A stretch of DNA of 41,518 bases from Phenylobacterium sp. (lineage in GTDB: Bacteria; Pseudomonadota; Alphaproteobacteria; Caulobacterales; Caulobacteraceae): contig NZ_JANXWD010000026.1 in assembly GCF_025351295.1 (NCBI RefSeq), positions 1 to 41,518 on the forward strand. Direction: 5' to 3'. Position 1 is the stretch's first letter, and every line of letters begins with the position of its first letter. The notes beneath the pieces are model-generated. The model was not told where the DNA came from and did no database searches. It saw only the letters and a program-made list of their open reading frames with translations. A program made the translations under genes and the position numbers. Below, in pieces: positions 18,250-26,026 of this stretch.

Positions 18250-19215
18250 CTATACCACCCCGGCCCGCAGCAGGTCGTGCACGTGCAGGATGCCGACCGG
18301 CGTTCCGGCCTTCACTACGAACAGCACGGTCACCGCCGGGGGCGGGTCGCTCATCAGGGCCAGGGCTTCGCCGGCCAGCATGTCGGGCGCGACGACCTTT
18401 TTCGGGCCGGCCGTCATCACCTCGCCGGCGGTGCGGTCGAGCAGGCCGTCGATGCTGCGGCGCAGGTCGCCGTCGGTGATGGCGCCCACCAGGCGGCCGG
18501 CAGCGTCGGTGACGCCGACGATCCCCCAGCGCTTTTCCGTCATCACCAGCAGAGCCTGACGCATCGGCGTTTCGCCGAGGACTAAGGGCAATTCGCTTGA
18601 TCCGTGCATCAGATCAGCGACCGTCAGCAGCATGGCGCCGAGCTTGCCGCCAGGATGCAGCACCCGGAAGTCCTGCGGCTTGAACCCGCGCCGCTCAAGC
18701 AGCGCCACCGCGAGCGCATCGCCCATCGCGATCTGCAGCGTCGTGGAGGTGGTCGGCGCATTCACGGCGTCGGTGGCTTCCGGCGCGTCGGGCAGCAGCA
18801 AAACGATGTCGGCGGCCCGGGCCAGGGTCCCGTCGGCCGCCGCCGTCAGCGCGAGCAGCGGGATCGAAAAGCGCGCGGCATAGGCGATCAGGTCGGCCAG
18901 CTCGCGCGTCTCGCCGGTCTTGGACAGCGCCAGGATCACGTCGTCGGGGCCGATCATCCCCAGGTCGCCGTGACTGGCCTCGCTGGGGTGCACGAACATT
19001 GCCGCCGAACCGGTCGAGGCCAGGGTCGCGGCGATCTTGCGCGCCACGTGGCCGGACTTGCCCATGCCGGTGCAGACGATGCGGCCTTTGGCGGCGAACA
19101 GCGCCTCGACGGCGTCGGCGAATGCGCCGTCCAGTCCCGCGGCCAGCCGGGTCAGGGCCTCGGCCTCGGTCTCCAGCACGCGGCGGCCGATGGCGATGGT
19201 GTTGTCTGCGCTCAT
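18250..19215 (-). CDS. kdsD: Arabinose-5-phosphate isomerase, KpsF/GutQ family
   Basis: Converts ribulose-5-phosphate to arabinose-5-phosphate, the first committed step to Kdo for lipopolysaccharide (321 aa). The SIS domain (about residues 35-170) has GMGKSGHVARKIAATLASTG, FVHPSEASHGDLGM and ALSKTGETREL. HPGGKLGAMLL links to two CBS domains (about 200-320) with TDGDLRR. The ATG overlaps the stop of the upstream 81-aa gene in ATGA, so the two are translationally coupled. Confidence 0.92.
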   Translation of the reverse strand: MSADNTIAIGRRVLETEAEALTRLAAGLDGAFADAVEALFAAKGRIVCTGMGKSGHVARKIAATLASTGSAAMFVHPSEASHGDLGMIGPDDVILALSKTGETRELADLIAYAARFSIPLLALTAAADGTLARAADIVLLLPDAPEATDAVNAPTTSTTLQIAMGDALAVALLERRGFKPQDFRVLHPGGKLGAMLLTVADLMHGSSELPLVLGETPMRQALLVMTEKRWGIVGVTDAAGRLVGAITDGDLRRSIDGLLDRTAGEVMTAGPKKVVAPDMLAGEALALMSDPPPAVTVLFVVKAGTPVGILHVHDLLRAGVV

Positions 19216-19457
19216 TGCGACGGCGCCAGGGCGTCCTTCTGGATGTTCCGGACCGCCTCGCGGGCGTTGTTGACGCGTCGCTGCGCGGCCTCGGTCTCGC
19301 GGTGCATGGCGGCCTGCATCCGAGCCGTCCGCTGCACCGGCGGGTGGCCGAACGGCGCGGGCGAGCGGTCGCCAAGGCCCTGCGGCCAGACCAGGGCGAC
19401 CGCGACGGCGGCGATGGCGGCGAGCCCCAGCAGCGGCAGATAGAAGCGATCCAGCAT
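19212..19457 (-). CDS. Small single-pass membrane protein coupled to kdsD
   Basis: An 81-residue protein with one N-terminal transmembrane helix (about residues 6-25, LPLLGLAAIAAVAVALVWPQ), a Pro/Gly linker, then a charged helix (about 45-78, MQAAMHRETEAAQRRVNNAR) likely to form a coiled coil. I recognise no family. The overlap with kdsD by four bases suggests a linked role at the inner membrane, which is inference only. Confidence 0.65.
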   Translation of the reverse strand: MLDRFYLPLLGLAAIAAVAVALVWPQGLGDRSPAPFGHPPVQRTARMQAAMHRETEAAQRRVNNAREAVRNIQKDALAPSQ

Positions 19458-19531
19458 CGCTCCGCTATAGCCCGCCCCGCCGGCCCGTGGAACCTGGGGC
19501 CGAATCTGGCGGCCTACCTTGGGGAGAAACC

Positions 19532-19560
19532 TTGACGGGGCAGGCCCCTACGCCCTAGCC
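19532..19560 (+). promoter_or_regulatory. Candidate housekeeping promoter of gpmA
   Basis: TTGACGG at 19532-19538 and CCTAGCC at about 19554-19560 are separated in a way that matches the Caulobacter sigma-73 type (TTGaC, 10-14 bases, gCTAnawC). This would start the transcript roughly 25 bases before the GTG. Confidence 0.5.
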
Positions 19561-19589
19561 GTCCGGTCCGCCAAGAAGGAGCCACGACC

Positions 19590-20300
19590 GTGCCGACCTT
19601 GATCCTGCTGCGCCACGGCCAGAGCCAGTGGAACCTGGAGGACCGCTTCACCGGCTGGGTCGACGTCGACCTCACCGCGCAGGGCGAGGCCGAGGCGAAG
19701 AAGGGCGGCGAGCTGATCATGGCCGCCGACCTCGCCATCGACCGGGTGTTCACCTCGGTGCTGACCCGGGCCATCCGCACCTCCTGGCTGGCGCTGGCCG
19801 CGGCGGGTCAGGCCTTCGTGCCGGAGACCAAGGACTGGCGGCTCAACGAACGCCACTACGGCGGCCTGACCGGGCTCAACAAGACCGAGACCGCGGCGAT
19901 ACACGGCGAAGCCCAGGTCAAGGTTTGGCGCCGTTCCTACGACGTGCCGCCGCCGGACCTGGCGCCGGGCGGCGAGTTCGACTTCGCCAAGGACCGCCGC
20001 TACGCCGGGATCGCGCTCCCGGCCACCGAGAGCCTGAAGACCACCCTGGTGCGGGTGCAGCCCTACTGGGACGCCGAGATCGTACCCTGCCTGCGGCGCG
20101 GCGAGACCCTGCTGGTGGCCGCCCACGGCAATTCCCTGCGCGCCATCGTCAAGCTGCTGTTCGAGGTCTCCGACGACGCCATCGTCGGCGTGGAGATCCC
20201 GACCGGCAATCCGCTGGTGATCGAGCTGGACGCCGCGCTGAAGCCTACCGGCGCCCGCTATCTGGACGCCGAGCGGGCGACGGCGATCCCCGTGATCTGA
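19590..20300 (+). CDS. gpmA: 2,3-bisphosphoglycerate-dependent phosphoglycerate mutase
   Basis: Interconverts 3- and 2-phosphoglycerate in glycolysis and gluconeogenesis (236 aa). The histidine phosphatase signature LLRHGQSQWN gives phospho-acceptor His9. DRFTGWVDVDLT, RLNERHYGGLTGLNK (acid Glu near 84) and AAHGNSLRAIVK (His near 178) are all present. The start is GTG with AAGGAG eight bases before; no ATG fits. A family C repeat starts immediately after the stop. Confidence 0.95.
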   Translation: MPTLILLRHGQSQWNLEDRFTGWVDVDLTAQGEAEAKKGGELIMAADLAIDRVFTSVLTRAIRTSWLALAAAGQAFVPETKDWRLNERHYGGLTGLNKTETAAIHGEAQVKVWRRSYDVPPPDLAPGGEFDFAKDRRYAGIALPATESLKTTLVRVQPYWDAEIVPCLRRGETLLVAAHGNSLRAIVKLLFEVSDDAIVGVEIPTGNPLVIELDAALKPTGARYLDAERATAIPVI

Positions 20301-20301
20301 C

Positions 20302-20407
20302 CCGCTCATCCCCGCGAAGGCGGGGACCCAAGCGGTGTTTCGCGGCTTGCCGGGGCCTGAAGGACACCCCAGACTCGGCATGGGTCCCCGCCTTGGCGGG
20401 ATGAGCG
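20302..20407. repeat. Family C intergenic inverted-repeat element, copy 1
   Basis: Outer blocks CCGCTCATCCCCGCGAAGG (left) and its near complement ending GGCGGGATGAGCGG (right) flank a variable centre. Each side also folds on itself (CCCCGC-GAA-GGCGGGG; CCCCGCC-TT-GGCGGG). It lies between gpmA and the deaminase gene, both plus strand, and reaches to within ten bases of the deaminase start. Confidence 0.85.
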
Positions 20408-20416
20408 GATGTCAGG

Positions 20417-20866
20417 ATGACGGACGAAGACTTCATGCACCGCGCGATCGCCCTGGCGGCGACGCATGTGGGTCTGACGGGCGACAATCCGTCGGTGGGC
20501 TGCGTCATCGTCCGCGACGGGGCGGTCCTGGGCGAGGGCGTGACGGGGCTGGGCGGGCGACCGCACGGCGAGGAACTCGCGCTGGCGGCCGTGGCGGGGT
20601 CGGTGGCGGGCGCCACGGCCTATGTCACCCTCGAGCCCTGCGCCGAGCGCTCGGCCGGGACTGCGTCCTGCAGCGAGCGGCTGGCGGCCGCCGGGTTGGC
20701 CCGAGTGGTGATCGCCTGCGACGACGCCTCGGTGTTTGCCAATGGACGCGGGCGCCAGCGGTTGCAGGCGGCCGGGATAGTTACCGACCGGGGGTTGTTG
20801 GCCGTCGACGCCGCCCCGCTCTACGCCGCCTATTCGCCGGCCCGGCTCTCGGAAAGTCGCCGTTAA
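20417..20866 (+). CDS. Stand-alone RibD-type deaminase domain protein
   Basis: Zinc deaminase of the cytidine deaminase-like superfamily (149 aa), closest in pattern to the N-terminal half of RibD: MHRAIALAATHVGLTGDNPSVG-type start, zinc ligands His50 (HGE with Glu52 as proton shuttle), Cys75 (EPCAER) and Cys85. The RibD reductase half is missing. The two cysteines are separated by nine residues rather than the usual eight of RibD, so the substrate may differ. GGAT six bases before the ATG is the only ribosome-site candidate and lies at the end of the repeat. Pentapeptide-repeat genes follow after 52 bp. Confidence 0.78.
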   Translation: MTDEDFMHRAIALAATHVGLTGDNPSVGCVIVRDGAVLGEGVTGLGGRPHGEELALAAVAGSVAGATAYVTLEPCAERSAGTASCSERLAAAGLARVVIACDDASVFANGRGRQRLQAAGIVTDRGLLAVDAAPLYAAYSPARLSESRR

Positions 20867-20918
20867 TCCCGATCGCCTAACATGGTTCACGATAGTCCCA
20901 AGTGAACCCGCCGCCCGA

Positions 20919-22181
20919 ATGTCCGTCACCAACAGCCGAACGCTTGTCCAGGTCCGCCTCTCCCAGGCGGAGGTCGACGCGGTCTGCGCCAAGCATGACC
21001 GGCTGTGGACGGCCAAGCCCGGCGGCGCGCGCGCGGTGTTCGCCTTCAAGGACCTGAGCGGCACGGACCTGCGGGGCCGCAACCTCTGCGACGCCGACTT
21101 CACCGGGGCGCTGCTCAACGACTGCAGGTTCCGCGGCGCGCGGCTCGACAACGCTACGTTCTTCTGCGCCGACCTGCAGGGCGCCGACCTGCGCGAGACG
21201 TCCATGCGCCGCGCCGACCTGCGCGGCTCCTGCATGCGCAACGCGGACCTGACCGGCGCCGACCTGTTCGAGGCCGACCTGCGCGAGGGCGCCATGGCCG
21301 CCGCCGACCGGCAGATGGGCTTCCGTCGGCTGGAAACCGGCCTGGCCACCACCGGCGAACTGCAGGGCGCGATCCTGGCCGGCGCCAACCTGGAGCGCTC
21401 GCGCCTGTCGGGCGCCATGGCAGTGCGGGCCGACTTCACCGACGCGATCCTCAAGGACGCCAAGCTGATCCGCGCCAACCTGAAGCAATGCTCGATGCGC
21501 GGCGCGAACCTGTCCGGCGCCGACCTGTCGGGCGCGGACCTGGCCGGGGCGGACCTCCGCGACGCCGTCCTGGTGGGCGCGCGGACGGTCGCCTGGAACA
21601 TCAGCGACGCCAATTTCGCCGGCGCGCTGACCGACGAGCCGGCTGGCCGGATGCTCAATGACCTGCCCTACGCGCAGATGATCAAGGACCACGCGCGCTG
21701 GTGCGAGACGGGCGGTGGGGAGGGCAAGCCCTCCTCGTTCGACGGCGCCGACCTGCGCGCCCTGGCGACGATTCGCGGCTATAACCTCACCGCGCTCTCG
21801 GCCAAGGGCGCGGTGTTCTACGGCCTCGACATGGAGGGCGTGCAGCTCCAGGGCGCCCATCTCGAGGGCGCGGACCTGCGCAACTGCGTGCTGCGGCGCG
21901 CCGACCTGCGGGGCGCCCGGCTGGTGGGCTGCAAGCTGTCCGGCGCCGACCTGCGCGATGCCCAGATGGGGCCGCTGCTGCTGGGCGCCGACCGGGTGCT
22001 GCCGTGCGACCTCACCGGCAGCCAGCTCAAGGGCTCCGACCTTACCGGCGCGGATTGCCGCCACGCGGTCTTCGCCGACGCCGACGTCAGCCGGGCCAAC
22101 TTCACCAATGCGATGCTGAAGCAGGCGAATTTCAGCGGGGTCGCCCGGCATGGCGCCCGCGGTCTCGACGAAATCATCTAG
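20919..22181 (+). CDS. Pentapeptide-repeat protein 1
   Basis: A 420-residue protein built of A(D/N)LxX pentapeptides that should fold as two right-handed quadrilateral beta-helices. Block 1 runs about residues 45-225, with a non-repeat insertion near 128-150 (RQMGFRRLETGLATT). A linker near 254-285 contains HARWCETGG and GADLRAL. Block 2 runs about 290-410. There is no signal peptide or membrane segment, so it is likely cytoplasmic. Some such proteins mimic DNA and protect gyrase; nothing here proves that. It is paralogous to the next gene, 7 bases downstream. Confidence 0.9.
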   Translation: MSVTNSRTLVQVRLSQAEVDAVCAKHDRLWTAKPGGARAVFAFKDLSGTDLRGRNLCDADFTGALLNDCRFRGARLDNATFFCADLQGADLRETSMRRADLRGSCMRNADLTGADLFEADLREGAMAAADRQMGFRRLETGLATTGELQGAILAGANLERSRLSGAMAVRADFTDAILKDAKLIRANLKQCSMRGANLSGADLSGADLAGADLRDAVLVGARTVAWNISDANFAGALTDEPAGRMLNDLPYAQMIKDHARWCETGGGEGKPSSFDGADLRALATIRGYNLTALSAKGAVFYGLDMEGVQLQGAHLEGADLRNCVLRRADLRGARLVGCKLSGADLRDAQMGPLLLGADRVLPCDLTGSQLKGSDLTGADCRHAVFADADVSRANFTNAMLKQANFSGVARHGARGLDEII

Positions 22182-22188
22182 GTCCAGA

Positions 22189-23394
22189 ATGGTGCGCCTC
22201 CAGGCCCGCTCCGACGAGCCCAACCTGCCGGGCCGACGCCGCCTGAGCGAGGGCGAGCTGGCCATGCTGCTGGACAGCCATGTCCGGTTCCTGGCCGGCA
22301 AGGGCGGCAAGCGGGCGCAACTGCCGTTCGTGGACTTCACCGGCCTTGACCTGTCGGGCCGCAAGCTCGCCGGGGCCGACCTTACGGGCTCCGTATTCGA
22401 CGGCGCGCGCCTGCCGGGCGCCGACCTCTCCGGGGCCATCCTGGCCGGCTGCGACCTGCGCCGCGCCGACCTGCGGGCCGCCAACCTGCGCCGCGCCGAC
22501 CTGCGCGGGACCTGCCTCTCGGGCGCCAACCTGGCCGGCGCCGACCTGACGGAGGCCGACTTCCGCCCCGGCGTGATCGGCCGGCCGCACCCGACCCGCG
22601 GCTACCCCTCGGTGATCGAAGAGCACCGCAGCGGCGAGGTCGATGGCGCCAACCTCAGCGGCGCCACCCTGGACGGCTCGCGCCTCGACGGGCTCTACGC
22701 CGCCGACGCCGACTTCTCCGACGCCTCGCTGAAGGGTGCGCGGATGGTCGGCGCCAACCTCAAGGGCGCCAATCTCACCGGCGCCTTCCTGGCCAGGCTG
22801 GACATCTGCGGGGCCATTCTGGAGGACGCCGAGTTCAACGGCGCCGACCTGACCGGCGTGGTCCTGACCAGCGCCCGCACCCAAGGCGCCAAGCTGGCCG
22901 GGGCCGTGGCGCCGCCCACTCGCGACGCCATCGCCCGCGCCGAAAAACTGGTCATCCAGGCGAGGGCGCATCACAGCTGGGTCGACACCGGCGGCCGCGA
23001 CGGCGGTCCGGCTCGGCTGGACGACGCCGACCTGCGCTCCGCCCAGGACGGGCTGAAGGGGCTCAAGCTCACCGCGATCAGCGCCAAGGGCGCCAACCTC
23101 GCCGGCCTGGACGTTTCGGGGATCCAGCTGCAGGGCGCCAACCTGGAAGGCTGCGACCTGCGCGGCGCGATGCTCTGCGGCGCCGACCTGCGCGGCGCGC
23201 GGCTGATGGGCGCCGACCTCACCCGCGCCGACCTGACAGACGCCAACCTGGGCCCGCTGCCGCTGTCTGCCGACCGCTCGACCCCGGCCAACCTGACCGG
23301 CGCCCGCCTGCGCTACGCCAAGCTGGAGCGCGCGATCCTCACCGGCGCGATCCTCGATGGCGCCGACCTGCGCGGCGCAAAACGCCCGGAATAG
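22189..23394 (+). CDS. Pentapeptide-repeat protein 2 (paralogue)
   Basis: A 401-residue paralogue with the same plan as its neighbour: a leader (LSEGELAMLLDSHVRFL), block 1, an insertion near 130-150 (RPHPTRGYPSVIEEH), a linker near 260 with HHSWVDTGG and DADLRSA, then LTAISAKGANLAGLD and block 2. ATG 22189 is preferred because it follows the previous stop by 7 bases; an in-frame ATG at 22150 would overlap the upstream gene by 32 bases. It is co-transcribed with protein 1 and the two may form a heterodimer. Function unknown. Confidence 0.9.
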   Translation: MVRLQARSDEPNLPGRRRLSEGELAMLLDSHVRFLAGKGGKRAQLPFVDFTGLDLSGRKLAGADLTGSVFDGARLPGADLSGAILAGCDLRRADLRAANLRRADLRGTCLSGANLAGADLTEADFRPGVIGRPHPTRGYPSVIEEHRSGEVDGANLSGATLDGSRLDGLYAADADFSDASLKGARMVGANLKGANLTGAFLARLDICGAILEDAEFNGADLTGVVLTSARTQGAKLAGAVAPPTRDAIARAEKLVIQARAHHSWVDTGGRDGGPARLDDADLRSAQDGLKGLKLTAISAKGANLAGLDVSGIQLQGANLEGCDLRGAMLCGADLRGARLMGADLTRADLTDANLGPLPLSADRSTPANLTGARLRYAKLERAILTGAILDGADLRGAKRPE

Positions 23395-23424
23395 AAAAAG
23401 CGGCGCCCCCAGGGGGAGCGCCGC
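23395..23424 (-). terminator. Terminator facing hsp20
   Basis: GCGGCGC and GCGCCGC pair around CCCC/GGGG. Read on the minus strand the stem is followed by five T, so it terminates the hsp20 transcript and may also stop read-through from the pentapeptide-repeat genes. Confidence 0.7.
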
Positions 23425-23439
23425 CTCGTGGTCTGCGCG

Positions 23440-23468
23440 CTTCCCCTCTCGCGAAGCGAGAGAGGAAG
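23440..23468. repeat. Hairpin between pentapeptide-repeat gene and hsp20
   Basis: CTTCC plus CTCTCGC pairs with GCGAGAG plus GGAAG over a GAA loop, with one bulge each side. It resembles the inner hairpins of the larger intergenic elements and may be a solo part of one. Confidence 0.6.
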
Positions 23469-23481
23469 TGCGGGTGCTCGC

Positions 23482-23937
23482 TTAAGCCGCCTTCTCGCCT
23501 TCGATCAGGGTCGAGGGGCCGGTGGTGATGCCGATGGTGCGGGGCTTCAGGGCCTCCGGCAGTTCGCGCTTCAGGGAGATGGACAGCAGGCCGTCGGCCA
23601 GGTTGGCGTCCACGACCAGCACGTAGTCGGCGAGCTGGAACTTGCGGTCGAAGTTGCGCTCCGCCAGGCCGCGATGGAGATACTTCTTGGCGGCGTCGTC
23701 ATTGGCGGCCTTGCGCCCGGTCACGGTGAGCAGGTTTTCCTTCACCTCGACGTTCAGCTCTTCGGAACGGAAGCCCGCGACCGCGATGTCGATGCGGTAG
23801 GCGTTCTCGTCGGTGCGCTCGATGTTGTAGGGCGGATAGCCCGTGGCGACGTCGGCGGCGGCGGTCTCGAGCAGCGAGGCCAGGCGGTCGAAGCCCACGA
23901 CGGAGCGATAGAGGGGGGAGAAATCGATCGTACGCAT
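23482..23937 (-). CDS. Hsp20 family small heat shock protein
   Basis: Alpha-crystallin-type holdase chaperone that binds unfolding proteins (151 aa). The N-terminus MRTIDFSPLYRSVVGFDRL is typical of IbpA-like proteins of proteobacteria. The crystallin core contains PPYNIERTDENAYRI, AGFRSEELNVEVKENLLTV and the C-terminal GLLSISLKRELPE. The IxI-type tail is RTIGI. ATG 23937 is preferred to 23946 because AAGGA is ten bases upstream of it. A candidate heat-shock -35 lies about 135 bases upstream. Confidence 0.92.
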   Translation of the reverse strand: MRTIDFSPLYRSVVGFDRLASLLETAAADVATGYPPYNIERTDENAYRIDIAVAGFRSEELNVEVKENLLTVTGRKAANDDAAKKYLHRGLAERNFDRKFQLADYVLVVDANLADGLLSISLKRELPEALKPRTIGITTGPSTLIEGEKAA

Positions 23938-24049
23938 GTGCGTCACATCCTTCTTTCAAAGCAAGGTGCGTTGTCGGATGGACCTGCGGCGACCCTGGGT
24001 GGCGTCGCCTTCAGCCCAGGAGGCCCGGACATCCAGCGCCTCCGCCGCA

Positions 24050-24079
24050 TGAGTTAAGCGCGCCTGAAACCGTTTCAAG
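24050..24079 (-). promoter_or_regulatory. Candidate sigma-32 promoter of hsp20
   Basis: CTTGAAA at 24079-24073 (minus) matches the sigma-32 -35 consensus and lies in the inverted repeat TGAAAC-GG-TTTCA. The -10 (CCCCATnT expected) is poor, so the call is tentative. Confidence 0.4.
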
Positions 24080-24184
24080 GGGTGGGCTAATTCGCCAACG
24101 GCGACCCCTGCGCTGTCACGGGCGGTTTACATGGCCGACACACGCAGCGAAGCTCGCGCGTCGAGTCAGGAGCACGACTGGGGC

Positions 24185-24493
24185 ATGGCCACGGTAGAGG
24201 AACTGACGGATCGGATCCGCCGCGCGGCGGCGTCCGGCGACGGCCTCTCCCGCACGGTCAAGCTCGATCTGAAGGGCGAGGGCTTCATCCACCTGGATGG
24301 CGCGGCGGTCACCAACGACGACCGGCCGGCCGACCTGACGGTGCGGGTCAGCCGCGCCGACCTGGTGCGACTGGGCAAGGGCGAGCTCAATCCGATGAGC
24401 GCGGTGATGACCGGCCGGATGAAGCTCAGCGACATGAGCCTGGCCATGACGCTGACCCCGGAGATCCAGGCGCTGTTCGAGAAGGCCGTCTGA
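24185..24493 (+). CDS. SCP2 sterol-carrier domain protein
   Basis: Small single-domain lipid-binding protein of the SCP2 family (102 aa). Family blocks: a helical N-terminus ATVEELTDRIR, then KLDLKGEGFIHLDG, ADLTVRVSRADLVRLGKGELNPMSAVMTGRMKLSDMSLAM, given here only as a region, and LTPEIQALFEKAV. AGGAG precedes ATG 24185 by 12 bases. An in-frame ATG at 24131 would add 18 residues without a visible ribosome site and cannot be excluded. The stop is 6 bases before an alpha/beta hydrolase gene, suggesting a lipid-handling pair. Confidence 0.85.
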   Translation: MATVEELTDRIRRAAASGDGLSRTVKLDLKGEGFIHLDGAAVTNDDRPADLTVRVSRADLVRLGKGELNPMSAVMTGRMKLSDMSLAMTLTPEIQALFEKAV

Positions 24494-24499
24494 GCCGTC

Positions 24500-26023
24500 A
24501 TGTTCGAACCCGCGCCTCTCGTCGACACGCCCGAAGACCCGGTCCCGCCCGGCGCGGAGCCGGATTGGTTCCTGGGCGCCGGCGGCGCCAAGCTGCGCGC
24601 GGCCCTGTTCACGCCGCCGGGACGCCCGCGCGGCTCTGTGGTGCTGTCCGGGGGGCGGACCGAGCCGATCGAGAAATATTTCGAGACCATCCGCGACCTG
24701 ATGGACCGCGGCTTCGTGGTGCTGGCCCACGACTGGCGCGGCCAAGGCCTGTCGATCCGCGAGTTGCCCGACCGGCTCAGGGGCCACGCCAAGGGCTACA
24801 AGACCTTCCTCGAGGACTACCGCTGGCTGCTCAACACCTATGAGGGACGCCTGCCGCGGCCCTGGATCGCGGTCGGCCACTCGATGGGCGGCTGCCTGAC
24901 CCTGCTGGCCATGGCCAACGGCGAGAAGCGGTTCGCCGGGGCGGCCCTGTCGGCCCCCATGCTGGGCGTGCAGTTCGGCAAGTTCTCCGCCGCCTCGGCC
25001 GCGGCCCTGACAGGCCTCAGCCTGTTCTTCGGCCGGGCCGGGCGCTACATGCTGGGCCAGCCGGGCAAGCCGTTCGACGATACCTTCGAGGGGTCTGTCC
25101 TCACCCACGACGAGCCACGGTTCGCCCGCCACCGGGCCCAGGTCCGCGCCAATCCGGACCTGGCGCTGGGCGGCCCGACCTGGGGCTGGCTCGATTTCGC
25201 CCTGAAGGCCACCGCTTTCCTGGCCAAACCCGAGCGCCTGCGCGCCGTCACCGTTCCGGTGGAGATCGTCTCCGCCGGAGAGGATCACCTCGTTGACAAC
25301 GCCGCCCAGTCCGCGGCGGCGCGCAACCTCCCCCAAGGCCGCCTGATCACCGTGCCCGGCGCCTTTCACGAGATCCTGATGGAGACGGACGATATGCGTA
25401 ACATCTTCCTGCGAGTGTTCGACACGCTGACCGGCAAGACCGCGCCGAAGCCCGCCGACGCTCCGAAGGCTGCGCCGGCGCCCGCGGCCGCGCCAACGCA
25501 TGCGCCGGCTCCCGTCGCTGCAGCGCCGGCGCCCGCTCCCGCTGCGGCGCCGGCCCCCGCCGCCAAGCCGATCGCTGTGAAGGCTCCGGCCGTGAGGAAG
25601 CCGGCGACCAAGAAGGCCGCCGCCCCGAAGGCCGCCGCCCCGAAAGCAGCCGCCCCAAAAGCCGCCGCTGCGCCCAAACCCGCCGCCAAGCCGGCGCCCG
25701 CGGCCAAGCCGGCGGCGGCGAAGGCTGCTCCGACCAAGGCGGCGAAACCCGCACCGAAGGCTGCCGCCGCGAAACCCGGGCCCAAGCCGGCCGTAAAAGC
25801 CCCCGCCCCGGCGAAGGCGGCTGCGCCCAAGGTGGCTCCAAAGGCCGCGCCGGTGAAGGCCGCCGCGGCGAAACCGGCGGCCAAGCCTACCGCCGTGCAG
25901 CCGGCCCCAAAGGCCGCGGCTGCGAAACCGGCTCCGGCGAAGGCCGCGTCCAATCCGGTCGCCAAGCCCGCCAAGGCCGCGGTGGCGAAACCCGCCGCCA
26001 ACAAAGCGGCGTCAAAGAGGTAG
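24500..26023 (+). CDS. Alpha/beta hydrolase (lysophospholipase-like) with histone H1-like tail
   Basis: Residues 1 to about 315 form a serine hydrolase of the Hydrolase_4/PldB type: AHDWRGQGLS, nucleophile Ser128 in VGHSMGG, acid in SAGEDHLVDN, and His near 288 in GAFHEILME. Residues from about 315 to 507 are an Ala/Pro/Lys-only tail with PKAAAPKAAAPK-type repeats, as in bacterial histone H1-like proteins and AlgP. The tail is in frame and ends in a clean stop. It might bind nucleic acid or anionic envelope polymers. It is translationally close to the SCP2 gene. Confidence 0.85.
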   Translation: MFEPAPLVDTPEDPVPPGAEPDWFLGAGGAKLRAALFTPPGRPRGSVVLSGGRTEPIEKYFETIRDLMDRGFVVLAHDWRGQGLSIRELPDRLRGHAKGYKTFLEDYRWLLNTYEGRLPRPWIAVGHSMGGCLTLLAMANGEKRFAGAALSAPMLGVQFGKFSAASAAALTGLSLFFGRAGRYMLGQPGKPFDDTFEGSVLTHDEPRFARHRAQVRANPDLALGGPTWGWLDFALKATAFLAKPERLRAVTVPVEIVSAGEDHLVDNAAQSAAARNLPQGRLITVPGAFHEILMETDDMRNIFLRVFDTLTGKTAPKPADAPKAAPAPAAAPTHAPAPVAAAPAPAPAAAPAPAAKPIAVKAPAVRKPATKKAAAPKAAAPKAAAPKAAAAPKPAAKPAPAAKPAAAKAAPTKAAKPAPKAAAAKPGPKPAVKAPAPAKAAAPKVAPKAAPVKAAAAKPAAKPTAVQPAPKAAAAKPAPAKAASNPVAKPAKAAVAKPAANKAASKR

Positions 26024-26026
26024 GTT

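Noticed and set aside
22174..22974. Minus-strand frames in the pentapeptide-repeat genes with repeat-like proteins
   Set aside because: They are reverse-strand echoes of the regular codon pattern of the pentapeptide repeats (GCC GAC CTG).
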